Made by a program: the position numbers and the translations under genes. Of a stretch of DNA of 64,000 nt, positions 28,758 to 40,661 are shown one piece after another. The DNA comes from Amorphophallus konjac (taxonomy: Eukaryota; Streptophyta; Magnoliopsida; Alismatales; Araceae): assembly GCA_022559845.1 (NCBI GenBank), contig CM040126.1, positions 121,062,886 to 121,126,885 of the forward strand, in the 5' to 3' direction. The first letter of the stretch is position 1. The number at the start of each line of letters is the position of its first letter. The notes under the pieces were generated by a model. It was not told the DNA's origin. It saw only the letters and a program-made list of their open reading frames with translations, and did not search any database.

Positions 28758-31700
28758 ACATAGAGACAAAGGATGAAGAAGTTCGTACATTTCTTCTTTA
28801 TATATAATGAGGGCTCGCTTAGACATCGTAGAAACCTTCTCATTAAAAATATAGATCAATTATGTTGTTCCATACTCGAGGGGCTTATTTTAACCCATAT
28901 AATGTATTGTGCAGGTGATAAACTTTATCCCTTTGTCCTTTAACTTTATAGCCTTGAGGTTGTTCCACATAAATTTCTACTTCTAGATTGCCATTCAAAA
29001 ATGTAGATTTGACACTAAGATAAATTACCGATACTTTCAATTATGTTGCCAATGCTATGATAGTCTGTATAGTTTCTATCCTTGCAACTGGCGCGAATGT
29101 CTAATTGAAATCAATATCAAGTTGTTGAGAATACCCCTTTGTTATAAGCCTTACCTTATATTTATGAATGGAGTCATCCTCATTATACTTAATCTTATAT
29201 ATCCATTTTAAACCTATAACTTCTTTATATTTCGGTTGTTCAACTAGCTCCTCTGTGTAATTTTTCTCAATCATATTTATTTCTTCATCCATGACTTTTA
29301 TCCATTTCTCATCTTTAACCACATTCTCAAATCTTTGTGATTCACATCAAAAATAAGCCACATTATCTCTTTCATATATTTCTTTGAGAGAACATTCCTT
29401 TCGTCATGGTGTGTTTGAGTCATTACCTAACTCTCCATGCTCTATTAGACTTTGTGGAAGAGAAGGAGCTATTAATCTTCCACTTCCTTTTCTTTTATAA
29501 TATTAGGTACTTGTTTTTGTTCTTCTTCTTCTTCCTATTTTCATGATGTTGTTTCATCAAATATCACATCTCTAGATATAACCAATTTATTTATCGAAGG
29601 CTCAAGCAATCTGTATGTTTTTTATTCTTCACTATATCCAATGAATATATATATATATTTTCTTTCTCATCAATTTTTTTCTTCTCTAACTTGAGAAGGA
29701 ATCTGACCATATGTGATGCATCCAAATATTGTAAAATGACTTACATTGGCCATTCTCTTTAACCAAGTATCATATGGTGTTTTGTTTGGAACTGCTTTCA
29801 TCAGAGACTTGTTTAAGATGTAAATTGTAGTATGTATAGCTAGCCTTAGGCCAAAAACTGTTGGGGAGATTCATACCTTTTAGCATGCTCCGAGTCATCT
29901 CCAGCATTGTCCTATTTTTCACTCGGTTACTCCATTTTGCTGAGACGTATATCATACTCTTAGCCTCCTTCTTTATTCATTCCTTCTTGCAATATTCTTG
30001 AAATTCATTAGAAGTAAACTCTCCTCCACATAAGTCCTTAAAACTTTGAGTTTTTTACCACTTTGTTTCTCAGCAAATATTTTAAAATGTAAGAACATAG
30101 TAAATGCCTTTGATTTTTCCTTCAAAAAATATATCCACATCATTCGGATATAATCATCTACAAATAACAGAAATTATCGTGAACCATTAAGTGAGATGAT
30201 CTTTGTTGGACAACAAATGTCAGCTTGTACCAATTGTAATATGGCTCTTTAGCTCTCCATGATATTTTTATGAATGGTAATCTATGCATATTTCCATAGA
30301 TCCACCCTTCACAATTTTGTTTTCTTCTTCTTTTAGAAATGGCAATCTAATAACCATTCTCTTCTTCTTTAATAGCATGAGAGTTCTATAATTCAAATGA
30401 CCAAATCTCTAATGCCATATGAGAGAGCTATCTTCTCATTCTATTTTTAGAGCCATATTTTCTAGTGACATTTTTAGCAGAAACGCCTTATTAGGAGTCA
30501 TCTTAATTTTTGCTACGATCCTCTTATTTTTGTCTTCTATAACAATGCAATCATATTTTCTAAAATTGGCTGAATAACCCTTTACATTAACTATCCAACA
30601 CTTAATAAATTTTGAGCTAGGCCAAGAAATCTCCATTTGTGTGCACCGCTATCATTCCCTTGCCTTTTACCTTATGCAGCTTGTCATCTCCGAGGTTTAC
30701 TTGGGAATCTATCTCTTCATCTAATTTGACAAAGTTACTTTCATTTTCTATCATATGATTACTACGGCCACTATCCAAATATCATGTATCGCTAGAATCT
30801 GAATGACTAGTAAAGCATGATCAAAATAGTTGATCCATCTTTGAATAATGAGCTTTATTTATTTGCTGATAATAACAGTCCCTTTGGGAGTGATTAGCAT
30901 TTTTACATTTGGTGCATTTAAATCTATAATCTTCCATAAAATGTCTGAACTTCTTGCAAATTCGGCATTAGGAGGAAGACATACCTTTTAAACGATTTTT
31001 CTTATACCTTATTCCTTTGTCATGGTCTTGTTTCATGAATTTTTTCTACCTTAAATTACCTCTGTCGAACTGTTGCTGTTATGAAGAATAACATTTCATG
31101 TTCTCCTTTAACTCCCCTCTTTTGTCTGATAATAATACCTTTGATTGAAATGTTTGCTCCAAATTCTAATGAGAAAATTTGTTCATTCTTTGCTTATGCA
31201 ACTCCAAAGAATCCATTAGTTCATGCATATAAAATTTTGGTAAATCTTTAGATTTTTCAATGGAAGCAACAGTATGATCAAACTTGATCGAAAGACTTCT
31301 CAAGATTTTCCCAACTATTTTTTTCTTCAATTTTATCCCCATAGCTTCTAATTTGATTTATGATGCTGGCTACTCGAGTAAAAAATCTTTGAATAGTTTC
31401 ATTATCTTTCATCATAATATTATCAAAACTCTCTCCATAATGATAGCAACTTAAGGGAGATTACCTTCTATGACTCTTGGAATTCTTGTTTTAGATGATC
31501 TCAAGCATTTTTCAAAGTTGCGAACGGTATAATATGGGGAAAGATAAATTTACTTACCCTTTATTGGATGAATAATAATGCCTTTATATATTTCTTCTTG
31601 TTTTCTTTATACTCCTTTTGTTTTACTGACGTTCATGATGCAAGAGTTGTCGAGTCCTCTAGTATCTCATATTCGTCTTCAATGAGCTCCCAGAGATCTT

Positions 31701-31787
31701 GAGAGATGAAGAGAGCCTTCATTTGGAGACTCCAAAAATCATAATTTTCTCTATCAAAAATGGGGATAAGATTGAGAATAGTTGAAA
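28758..31787 (-). pseudogene. Element E: Ty1/copia gag-pol, truncated and decayed
   Basis: On the minus strand, from right to left: Gag start-like sequence ('ENYDFWSLQMKALFISQDLW', near 31700), a zinc knuckle C-T-K-C..H..C (about 30885-30925), a protease with L-D-S-G-R-S-N-H-M (about 30745-30775), integrase sequence 'KNRTMLEMTRSMLKGMNLPN' (about 29890), and RT beginning 'MVKDEKWIKVMDEEINMIEK' (29322) through 'YVEQPQGYK' and 'SEPSLYIKKK' to the Y-V-D-D site at about 28755-28770. Copia order (integrase before RT) is clear. Many stops and frameshifts interrupt it. The C-terminal RT and RNase H are missing here because element D inserted at the active-site codons; they should lie left of the window. 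F interrupts the 5' end. Confidence 0.85.
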
Positions 31788-31792
31788 AGAGT
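31788..31792. repeat. Target site duplication of solo LTR F, left (AGAGT)
   Basis: AGAGT directly before TGTAACGCCC; repeated at 35106-35110 directly after ATGTGACA. Confidence 0.9.
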
Positions 31793-34700
31793 TGTAACGC
31801 CCGAGAATTTTTTTAAAATTTTTCAGATTTAAAATATAATTATATTAATGATTAAAGTATTTAATGGGCTATTAAATGCATTATGGGGAATTAAATCTAA
31901 TTAATTAGGCCCTACATTAATCCAAGAGGATTAAGCCCATCCAATAAACTCAATAGGTCCAAAAAGATTGTTTTGAACTTTAGCCCATGTTCTATAAGCT
32001 AGGAATGAACTTAATCACGGAATTAATGAGATAATTACTCCTTGGGATATAAATAGAAGGATAATATTGGGGATAATATCAAAAGAGTTTGAAGTATTTC
32101 AAATTCGGTGCCCACAGCATAAAACGGTCTATCGCGAGACCGCTAACGGAATAAAACGGTCGCCAAAGGACCGCTAACGACCTGCAGATTCCGTGAGAGG
32201 AAGAAAACGTGAAAATGTTAGATTTTCAGCATCCAAATCATCTAGGATCGACCCTATCAGCTAATTAGATAAGTCTAGAAGGATTGAAGATCGAATTGAA
32301 AGTCTAGTTGAGACTCTAAGTTCGTTCTAATCTTCATACCCTAGTTAAAACCTATAAATAGATTCCAGATTTGGCCTGTGCGACCCTTACTTTTGGCACG
32401 GGTGGAACTCAGGTAAGGAGAATGAATTAGTGATAAGTTTCTTCTAGGAATATGTTTATTTTAGTTAGAACTAACTACTCTCCAATTTTCGTGAAAGGAG
32501 ATCAAGCCTACTGGAAGTTAGAGTCTTCTAAAGTTGCTGATTCTACCTTAAGAACTCAGGAATTAGGGCATCCGACCCAAGAAGATCAAGGAATTCAGAG
32601 TCCTAAATAAGGTATTTAGCAAAAGTGTCTTTAGAACTTTATGTTCCCCTTCATATTGTCTATCTACCCTCAAAATTTCACGTCCATAGGTCAAGAGAAT
32701 CAGGAGATAGAGGGATGTGAAGTTGCTAATTTAGAGCAAGAATGTGCAGAAACTATGGCTTGATTCCAATCAGAAATTCGAAGTCTAGGAGCATTATTAA
32801 AGGTAGGTTATCTCATGAAAGGCTCAAATTTTATGTCAGGAATAAAAGCCCTCTTGTTTCATTCATTTTCATACATTATATCTTGCGAATTTCATGTTTT
32901 ACTTGGGACTATACATCTAGTTTAGTCTTCATGCATAATACTTAGCCCAATGAAAAGAAAAAAATGAAATTTCTTGTTATTTATACAAACCTATGCATAT
33001 AGTTGGCTTATATATGATCTATCATGATTATGGAAGTTTATACATGTTGATTTCAATGCATGATGTATCTAAGATTAGCATTTTATATTATTTTCATTGA
33101 ACTCGATTTTACACAGGAAGAAACGGCCTTTCTCTCGACCGCCAGGGAAGTCTAGCGGGCGTACGATAGACCGCTAGCCATGGATTAACGGTCCTATATT
33201 TGACCGCTTTATGTTTATGATTTTGTAATATTGGTAATCCGAACCATATTACAGAATTAACCATAGTTAATATATATTAAGCCTAGTCAACTAAGTTTTA
33301 AGCCTGATTTAAGCACTTGTTTTATATACTTAGTTGATTTCATTGATTGGCATAATGGATTTCATGTTTCAAGTACATTGGTATTATTTTTAACTTATGC
33401 TAATTTATGACCAAAATCATATATTCTTGTAATAAATAAATGTTCAAAGGAATAGATGATTCATGATTACTGTTTTAACATGGTTTTACATGATTCTCTT
33501 TCTTATCTAAGTGTCATTTTCTTAAGTACATGACATATACTCCGGTATGTGACCATTAGTTACACTTTACACATTAGGAATACAATCTTGGACTTGATGA
33601 TCTCTCTTTTGGATATTCCTTCCAATGGACTAGGAAATCTTATTTTAAGGCCTCCGTAGTTCTCCGCGAGGCTCGGATTCCCATTAGGACGCCGAGTTAG
33701 TTGTACCATTAAAGCCCAATTGACTAGAAGGCACTTATACCGATGTTTTATATTTTTGGAATTAGCGGCCTTCTGGTTGACCACCAATGACTGCTAGCGG
33801 GCTTACATTTGACCGCTAACGGATCCTAAACGGTTCTCTGCTAGACCGCTAAAGCTCCAGAGGTTCTGTTTTCAAAAATTGAATTGTCTTATCATTAACG
33901 GTTCTATACTAGACCGCCAGGGACAAGAGACAGTCCATTAAATGACCGCTAGCGTCCTAAATTTGATTAACCCGGGGTTTGGCTCAAGGGTTGGTTTTCC
34001 TAAGTTCCTAGATGGTCCAATTGATTATCTAGAACTTGTTGTATTATTCTAAAGATACCTAAGTAATTTTGAGAGATTAAAGAATGTACCGTTATGCTAC
34101 CGATTTATTTTCATAGCGTAACTTAGTTATTAAATACATTTATTGAAATCTCTTATTCTCAATAGAAGCATTCTTATTTTTGGTTACCTTATCATGGAAC
34201 TATAGTTGAAATGTACATTCTTGGCCATATTATTATTATAAACGTGGAAGTAGCTTGATTTATACTTGAAGATGTAGTTCGAGCACTGATTGTGTTCAAG
34301 GGATCTATGCTAGTCCCCTCGACTAATTGTCGGAAACATACTATATAAACCATGGGGTATGATGCTACTGGCGTCGCAGTGCGCTGAGAGTACTTTCTTT
34401 ATAAATAAGTGAAAAGTCACGGAACATAGATAAATATCCAAATGAATTCACGAAGTACTTGTTACTAAGTGAAGAACACATTCTTACTTGTTACATGACT
34501 TTCTAGTGCATAGCCTTTAAGGTTATGAAAAGTACATTCTTGTTACATTCTTGTTCATGAAAGGCCATAATTATATTCTTACTTGATCATACTTGCTCAA
34601 TCATATTCTCAATCTATCTTGTTACTTTGACTTTGTTCGCATGTTTCATCATATTTGTATGATTTATCTTATCCTTTAGAGCTAAGATGCTAATTACTTA

Positions 34701-35105
34701 AATTTGCCAATCATGTTGATACGAAGATACCTATTGGGCAAGTGTGCTCATTACCTACTTTCTCAATATTTAAAGAAGTGCGAGTGAATCAGATTCGGAT
34801 TACTCATGTAGCGGGTCCGAGAGCGATTGAAAGTCTACGGATTCGAGAGAAGACTTAGAGTGTCAATTATGTCTAGATTGAGTCCATATATGTACTTTTA
34901 TTTTATTGAGTCTAGAGAAAGTTGAGTATTCATGTACTTGGATTTTAAGTATTTTATATGAAATAAAGATGAAGGTTTGATTAAATAATTGTGCAATTAC
35001 TTTGTGTGATTGTTCTTGCGCTCTGATTATATTGCTTGCTCGAGACGTACTAGTCGGCTGTTCACATTCTCGATTGTTTCCACTGCATAATCTCGGGATG
35101 TGACA
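31793..35105. mobile_element. F: solo gypsy LTR (3313 bp) inserted in copia element E
   Basis: It starts TGTAACGCCCGAG and ends CTCGGGATGTGACA, with inverted ends (TGT..CCCGAG / CTCGGG..ACA) and AGAGT duplications on both sides. No PBS, PPT or coding region is inside, so it is a solo LTR left by LTR-LTR recombination. The end sequence is of a kind common in long-LTR plant chromovirus-type gypsy elements, but the lineage cannot be proven without coding sequence. Strand is not assigned. Open frames inside (such as 32742-32945 and 33787-33560) have no known domain. Confidence 0.88.
32124..33950. repeat. Ten dispersed 21-bp interrupted palindromes in solo LTR F
   Basis: Form RCGGNY-N8-GACCGCY. 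Starts: 32124, 32156 (20 bp), 33123, 33155, 33188, 33765, 33797, 33830, 33898 and 33930. Nine of ten are exactly 21 bp. Within each cluster the start-to-start step is 32 or 33 bp, with one step of 68. The stem is CGGTC/GACCG; the 8-base centre varies freely. Confidence 0.85.
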
Positions 35106-35110
35106 AGAGT
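35106..35110. repeat. Target site duplication of solo LTR F, right (AGAGT)
   Basis: Copy of 31788-31792. Confidence 0.9.
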
Positions 35111-35150
35111 GGTGGTAGGTGATGCAATGATTGGAACTTAAGGGAATAGA

Positions 35151-35169
35151 GACTATGGCTCCGATATCA
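35151..35169 (-). promoter_or_regulatory. Element E primer binding site
   Basis: Minus strand TGATATCGGAGCCATAGTC, four bases inside the LTR end. It is a mutated form of the TGGTATCAGAGC site complementary to initiator methionine tRNA that is standard in plant copia elements. Confidence 0.7.
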
Positions 35170-35173
35170 AATT

Positions 35174-35667
35174 TGTTGGAGCAACGGAAGTGAAATGGAC
35201 ACAAGATTAGTAAAAAGGAACTTGTATTGAGAGATGGATATAAATATAATATGATTACTTATAAGATGTAAGAGATATCAATAAGATGTAAGAGATATCA
35301 ATACAATATATAAAGGGATGTAAGTGAAAAGGTGAGCATTAAATGCTCTTACACATTAAAAGTGGAAAAGGTGTGTTGGGCTTCTACGTAACCTTGAAGA
35401 GGGGAGAAAGGAAAAAGGCTTTTGTGGGTTTTCTTTGGAATAGGCAGGGAATGACTTTCTCTTGTTCTCATGGGACTGCCCCAATGGTCATATTTATAGA
35501 TTCCAGAGGTCGGTGAAAAGAGACCTGAAACTTTTTCTATATGTATCTTATGCACCATCATTCTAGAGAAATCTTCACCGATCTTTTCTCTCTAGGTGCA
35601 ACTTGACTTCGCTCCATCATTCTAGATCTTATAAGACACATTACATGTTATTTTAACATCCCTAACA
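35174..35667 (-). repeat. Element E 5' LTR (about 494 bp)
   Basis: In element sense it starts TGTTAGGGATG (35667) and ends GCTCCAACA (35174) next to the PBS. A TATA-like CTATAAATATG (minus, about 35490-35500) lies in the middle. The inner boundary is firm; the outer one is judged by the TG..CA rule because the other LTR is outside the window. Confidence 0.6.
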
Positions 35668-36451
35668 TCACATCGTAGAGGTAGTCTTGTATCATTCATT
35701 GAGATGGTTTGTTTCTCTTCGAGAGAAATGTTACATGTGATACCATCTTTTTAATTACATCTTTTCCCCTCTGATTTGAAAATCAAATGATGGAAAAGTA
35801 CTGAATGTAGGTTTATGATCATGAGTTTGAGATTTTTGATCTAAGTTATTCAACTCAATCATCCGATTTAATGGTTGAAATGTAAGTGGTAGAAAGTCTG
35901 AAACCACAACATTAACACTTTCTTTGATTCATCACATCGTTCATGGTGTTGTCTATAAAGTACGTCAAGAAAATTACTCAATTTTTCAACATTTAATATT
36001 CATAGTGAAGGAAAAAAAATCCACAGGGAGTACTTCCTCAAAGAGAAGAGAAGGAAATAGTATAATTGATGAGTCTGTGCCCTCTCAATGCAAGCCAACA
36101 GTCTCCGATAGGAAATTATAACACATCCTTGTGATCTTTCAAGTCAATTCCCTTCATGCCTTCAACCTATTTTGGCAGTTTCAAATACAACACTAAGTAA
36201 ATAGATACAACACTAACAAAGGTACTCACCATAGTGTTATACTTAACTGCTCAACATTGTACTATGCACTTAGGGTTGTATAGTGTTGACTGCTCATATG
36301 CACATGAAACTCAACCCAATCATATGCACAAGAAACTCAACCTAGAAATTGATGTGGACCTAATGCCTAAGTTCTAACACTCCCCATCACGGCCAAGATG
36401 GGTCGTAAAGATGAATTGAGTGGAGGTGGAAAGATATGGGGTTTGGCTCAA
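35668..36451. other. A/T-rich stretch without a gene, likely leader of a Sire-like copia element
   Basis: No coding region, RNA gene or repeat array is seen. It runs from the outer end of element E to the PBS at 36452-36469, so it is probably the 5' untranslated part of the copia element whose LTR follows. Short internal similarities (TACAACACTAA twice near 36185-36215; AACTCAACC twice near 36308-36342) are all that stand out. Confidence 0.4.
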
Positions 36452-36469
36452 GACCATGATCTAATATCA
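36452..36469 (-). promoter_or_regulatory. Copia primer binding site left of LTR S
   Basis: Minus strand TGATATTAGATCATGGTC follows the LTR end CAATTTCAACA directly. It is a decayed TGGTATCAGAGC-type site. Confidence 0.55.
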
Positions 36470-38840
36470 TGTTGAAATTGATGAGAATGGCAATGCGGAT
36501 CTAGAGGGGGGGTGAATAGACAAGCCACTTTTTCAAATGAACTAGCTTAAAACCTTCGCGCCAAGCTCGGTTTCGGTAGAGGGAAACAAGAAGACTATAT
36601 AACGTGTTTAGATAAGGCTATCAGACAAACACACTCACAAACACTTAAGATGCACCCATAGCGAAACAATATGCTATGACTGGTATGAGGCAGAGGACAA
36701 GCCCAAGAACTTCCTCACGCAAGGTGAAGCACCTTTTTATATACCTAGTCCAGATAAGAACGGGGTAGATGAGATGAAAATCAAACACACTACACCGAGA
36801 TTTTTTAGGTGGTTCGATTGCTTCCAGCAATCTATGTCCACCCATCACCTAGACAAGATGAGGCTCCCTTGGACAAGCAAGCACGGAACTAGTCCGCTAC
36901 ACCAACTGATACACAGCTTGACTCCGGAGGAACAGCCTCCTCCCTTCCTCTGACAACCCAGAGGGAAAACCATGTCCAACACCTTGTTGAACACACCCCT
37001 AACTCTACCCAGTAGGGCTAGAACCACTACGCTATGGCAGCCCACGAGGAACTCCCTCACACCCTGGTATGCAAACCAGAACATGACCAGTGAACCACCG
37101 ATCACACCTCCGATCAGTGCACCAATGCACTATCAGAGAACTACAATATGAATAGAATCAAATACAAATGAAAAATACAAAGAACGAAAGGCAAAATACA
37201 GCAGTAGATAAAACCAAATGTAGCTCTAAACTTGGTTCAAGAGCTTTCTCTGGAAAACCTTCTCGAGCTGCTTCAATCTCTCTTCTTCTTCTTCTTTCTC
37301 TCTCTCTTACTATTTCTCATTCTGTAGCTCACGAATTGGCTCTCTTTCTCTCTGATTGACTCTCTCTCTTTCCTTCGAAGAGTAGCCTCTCAGTTCACAG
37401 CAGATTCAGATGTTAGCTCTCCCACCTTCGTTGCCTTGGACAGAGTGAGCACTAGTATATATAGAGTTTAGCATTTGAATCTTCGCTTTAATTTGAAATT
37501 TCATTCGTCCAACAGTTTTGGAGGAAAAATGGTAACATTTCAACTTAGTACAGAACCTGTCAGGTGCTTGGGATCATGTGCCAATGATTAAGAGATGAAG
37601 GCACGTGACTCCCTTAAGTTCTCCATGCTCCTTAGCCATTATTCACCTTTGGGAACCTATTTTATACCCTGAACGGCTATTTGTTAGACATATCGACTAT
37701 TTGTCACCCTTACGACTGAGAGCCGTCGCCTTAGCTTTTTCACAGTTGTTCTTGACCCGTCGCGCTAAGTCATTTGTCACCACTAGTACCTCATTTGTCA
37801 CCCATACATGCTCATTTGTCACCGTTACTTGAATAGTTTTCACCCTTACGTTTCTTCATCTGGCAGATCCTTCTGAAGAGCTTTTGACTTTGTCTCTTCT
37901 TGACTTTGACTCTTACTTGAGTCCACTCGACTGAAGTTGGAGTTAACTGGAGTCACTTTGACTAAGGTTGACTTTGACTGATAATCTTGACTATAGTCAA
38001 CTCCCTTTGTAACAAGGTCGATCCTTCTTCTTCTTCTTTATGCTCTACAGCCTTATCATCCCTTTGTTAGACTTAATGTCTATTTTTCACCCTTAGTAGA
38101 GCATTTGTCTCTTCTTTGAATTTTTCCATTGACTACGTTAACACCATTGAGCACTACGTCAACGTAGCTTCTTCTCTTTTCATGCTTTTCAACCATGCCA
38201 CTCACTTGTTACTCTTGGTGAGTTATTTGTCAGACTTATAGCCTATTTATCACAGTTACTCACCTATTTTTCACCCTTAATCGACTACAGTCGTCGCCCT
38301 TGTTGCTTTGACTAGTAGTTGGCTCTGGCGTTCTGGCTGCGTCGACGCTGTTGGAGCCTTTCGTTAACGCCATCTTCAAGACACTTTCTTCTTAACTCCT
38401 TTTCTTCCAAGCCAACCTATTTGTCACCGCTAGTGACTTATTTGTCACCCTTATTTCATATTTGTCGCCCGTGTGTAGTCATTTGTCACCTTTAACTTCT
38501 TCAGCTAGCGGGTGAGCTTGAGTCGGCTCTATTTGCATCTGGAGTCGACTCCTTTTCTTGAAAACACTTTATCTTCAACTAGCGGTTGTTTTGGCAGAGC
38601 TCAAGTCGACTTCATGATTCCTCAAGTCAACTTCCTCTTCATTAATCTTTCTTCTTACACTTTTTTTCATCTTCCCTGAAAACATTATTTGTTGAATAAT
38701 AGTAGTCTAAAAATCAATAGAATATTTGCGGAACATTGAAGAACAAGTTATGCAGAATTACATTTATGTGTTTTCAGACTAAATCAACTAAATGACTTCA
38801 TGTAGGATTGACATCATCAAGACAAAAACTTTACCCAACA
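36470..38840 (-). repeat. LTR S of a Sire-like copia element (2371 bp)
   Basis: In element sense it starts TGTTGGGTAAAGTTTTTGTC beside a polypurine tract and ends CAATTTCAACA beside a PBS. The start sequence and the AAAAAGGGGGAGAT tract are those of Sire-type plant copia elements. Having a PPT on one side and a PBS on the other means internal sequence lies on both sides of a single LTR. It holds the 20/21-bp phased repeats described separately. Open frames inside are not supported. Confidence 0.7.
37679..38490. repeat. Clusters of ATTTGTCACC units at 20/21-bp steps inside LTR S
   Basis: Units start at 37679, 37699; 37772, 37793, 37814, 37835; 38062, 38082, 38103; 38204, 38225, 38245, 38266; 38419, 38440, 38460, 38481. 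Steps inside a cluster are 20 or 21, often in the order 21-20-21. Only the 10-bp core is conserved; the other 10-11 bases of each unit are free. Confidence 0.85.
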
Positions 38841-38857
38841 ATCTCCCCCTTTTTGTT
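38841..38857 (-). promoter_or_regulatory. Copia S polypurine tract
   Basis: Minus strand AACAAAAAGGGGGAGAT directly before the LTR start TGTTGGG. Typical copia plus-strand primer. Confidence 0.8.
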
Positions 38858-40661
38858 GATGGCAACCACATGAGTCATTGAGCTTACTGTATGCAAATTT
38901 GTTTAAAAGAATTAGTGATTCTTGAGAAAGACATTTGGATCAACAATGCAATGAGAGTGAAAACATGGTACCAACTGGGTTGAATTACCAACTTGGTGAA
39001 AATATGAGACATTGATAGGAATTCACATGAGAGAGCCTTATGACATTGAGTGAGAGAATGATGCAATGACTATGCAATACAATATGCAAAGTATGTAATA
39101 ATTTGCAAATTTGCAACAATGACAGCAATGACAATGACTCACAAACACAAAAACTCTCCCCCATTGACATCATCAAAAAAGAGAGACAATGGGGAGGATG
39201 TAGTGTAGAGAACTGCACGAATGAGATGAAGGTTTGAGTGCCAAAAATAGTAGTGCTACAGACCATGAATCTGATTGCCTTCAAAAATTATCCTTTAGAG
39301 AGATCAGTGTGTTAGCTTAAGCAAGTTGCATGGTTTATGACTGATAACTAAGAAAGACACAAGAGAAAAAAAATCTGAAGTCATTATATACACAAGTAAT
39401 GCAGAATGAACAAATTGATTTAAGTGTCTTGGCAATCTATCTGTAGCTTTACTGATCAATGGTTCAGGGACTTCTCTAGAAAGATCTATAATTAGTATTG
39501 AGGACAAACACCTGAAACCTATCCATATTGAATTTATTGTTGGGGGTCACTATTTGTGATTTTTCTTTTCAAATGGCCTTTGGCTACTTAATTTTCTTTA
39601 TATGAGCAATCTGGTTTAATCCTCACCTTTTGACGTGAGGAAACACGTTATTTAGATGTAAGAATCCCCAGTTACTCAGTGTGTTAACCGTTTTACCTTT
39701 TGAATTGACAGAGTTAACAAGAGTAATGGCTTTTTACATGAGGCACAACATGTCTTAGGTGAAGTGACCCAGTTACTCACCATACTAAGTCATTGCTCTA
39801 TCATGATTTTTCAGAATCATAATTTTTAATCAGAGTTAGCTTGGAACTTCATGACACAATGTACTTCACTTCAAATTGAAGAATAATTGGTTTCTCAGTA
39901 AACCAAGACCATTGCTCTGAAATATTGTTTCCTCAATTTTTAAATTTATGAGATTATTTTAAGTGTTTGAAGACAATACTTAATTTGAAGATTTTCAACC
40001 AAAGTTGCCCCCTTATTATTGAATTTCATGATTTAGAAGAATTTAGGACACAGTATTTCAAAGTTGTTCTTAACCCATTAAATTTATATAGAAGTGTTCT
40101 TCAGAAATCTTTTATTTTGATCTTGCAGGGTTATGAATCTTAAACCACTAGACTTAGCATGGCCAACATATTTAATCTTGGTCTATTTAGGAATGTCTAG
40201 AATGCAAAAATATTTTAGTATGTAAAAAGACTGTTGAAGACTCAGAATGATCTCACAAGGAATTTTATGCAAATGTCTAGAATAGTTAAGATGACTGATA
40301 GAGAAAGAATTGAAGTGGCTGACAAAGAGTTATTGAAGTGATTGATATTACTCCCCCTGACAATCAGAATTTATTGACACAAAAATTTGAACAATTTTGA
40401 TGACATGGAATCAAAGACCATTATCTCCCCCTTACTAGATGCATCTACTTCCCTTGGTACTTGGTGGAGAACTTAGGTCTGAGGACCACCTCACACTTAG
40501 TTAGAGTTTCTAGACAGGCCTTACCTGCCCTTCGACAACTGACCATTTGATATACCATAGGGTGATTAGCAACCAGTGATGGAAAGAGAGATAAGATTTA
40601 ACATTCTAGAAGTAGACAGTGGGGCTAGCTCCCTCTCACTTATTGCATCTATAGACTAAGA
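38858..40661 (-). other. A/T-rich 3' untranslated region of copia S
   Basis: This 1.8-kb stretch lies between the pol end and the polypurine tract. No domain, RNA gene or tandem array is seen on either strand. Short C/T runs such as CTCCCCCT recur (38845, about 39160, 40350, 40425), as in long 3' regions of Sire-like elements. Confidence 0.5.

Noticed and set aside
35668..36451. A host gene or promoter in the only stretch not clearly repetitive
   Set aside because: No exon-like frames or known domains; it lies between a copia LTR end and a copia PBS and is best read as leader sequence.
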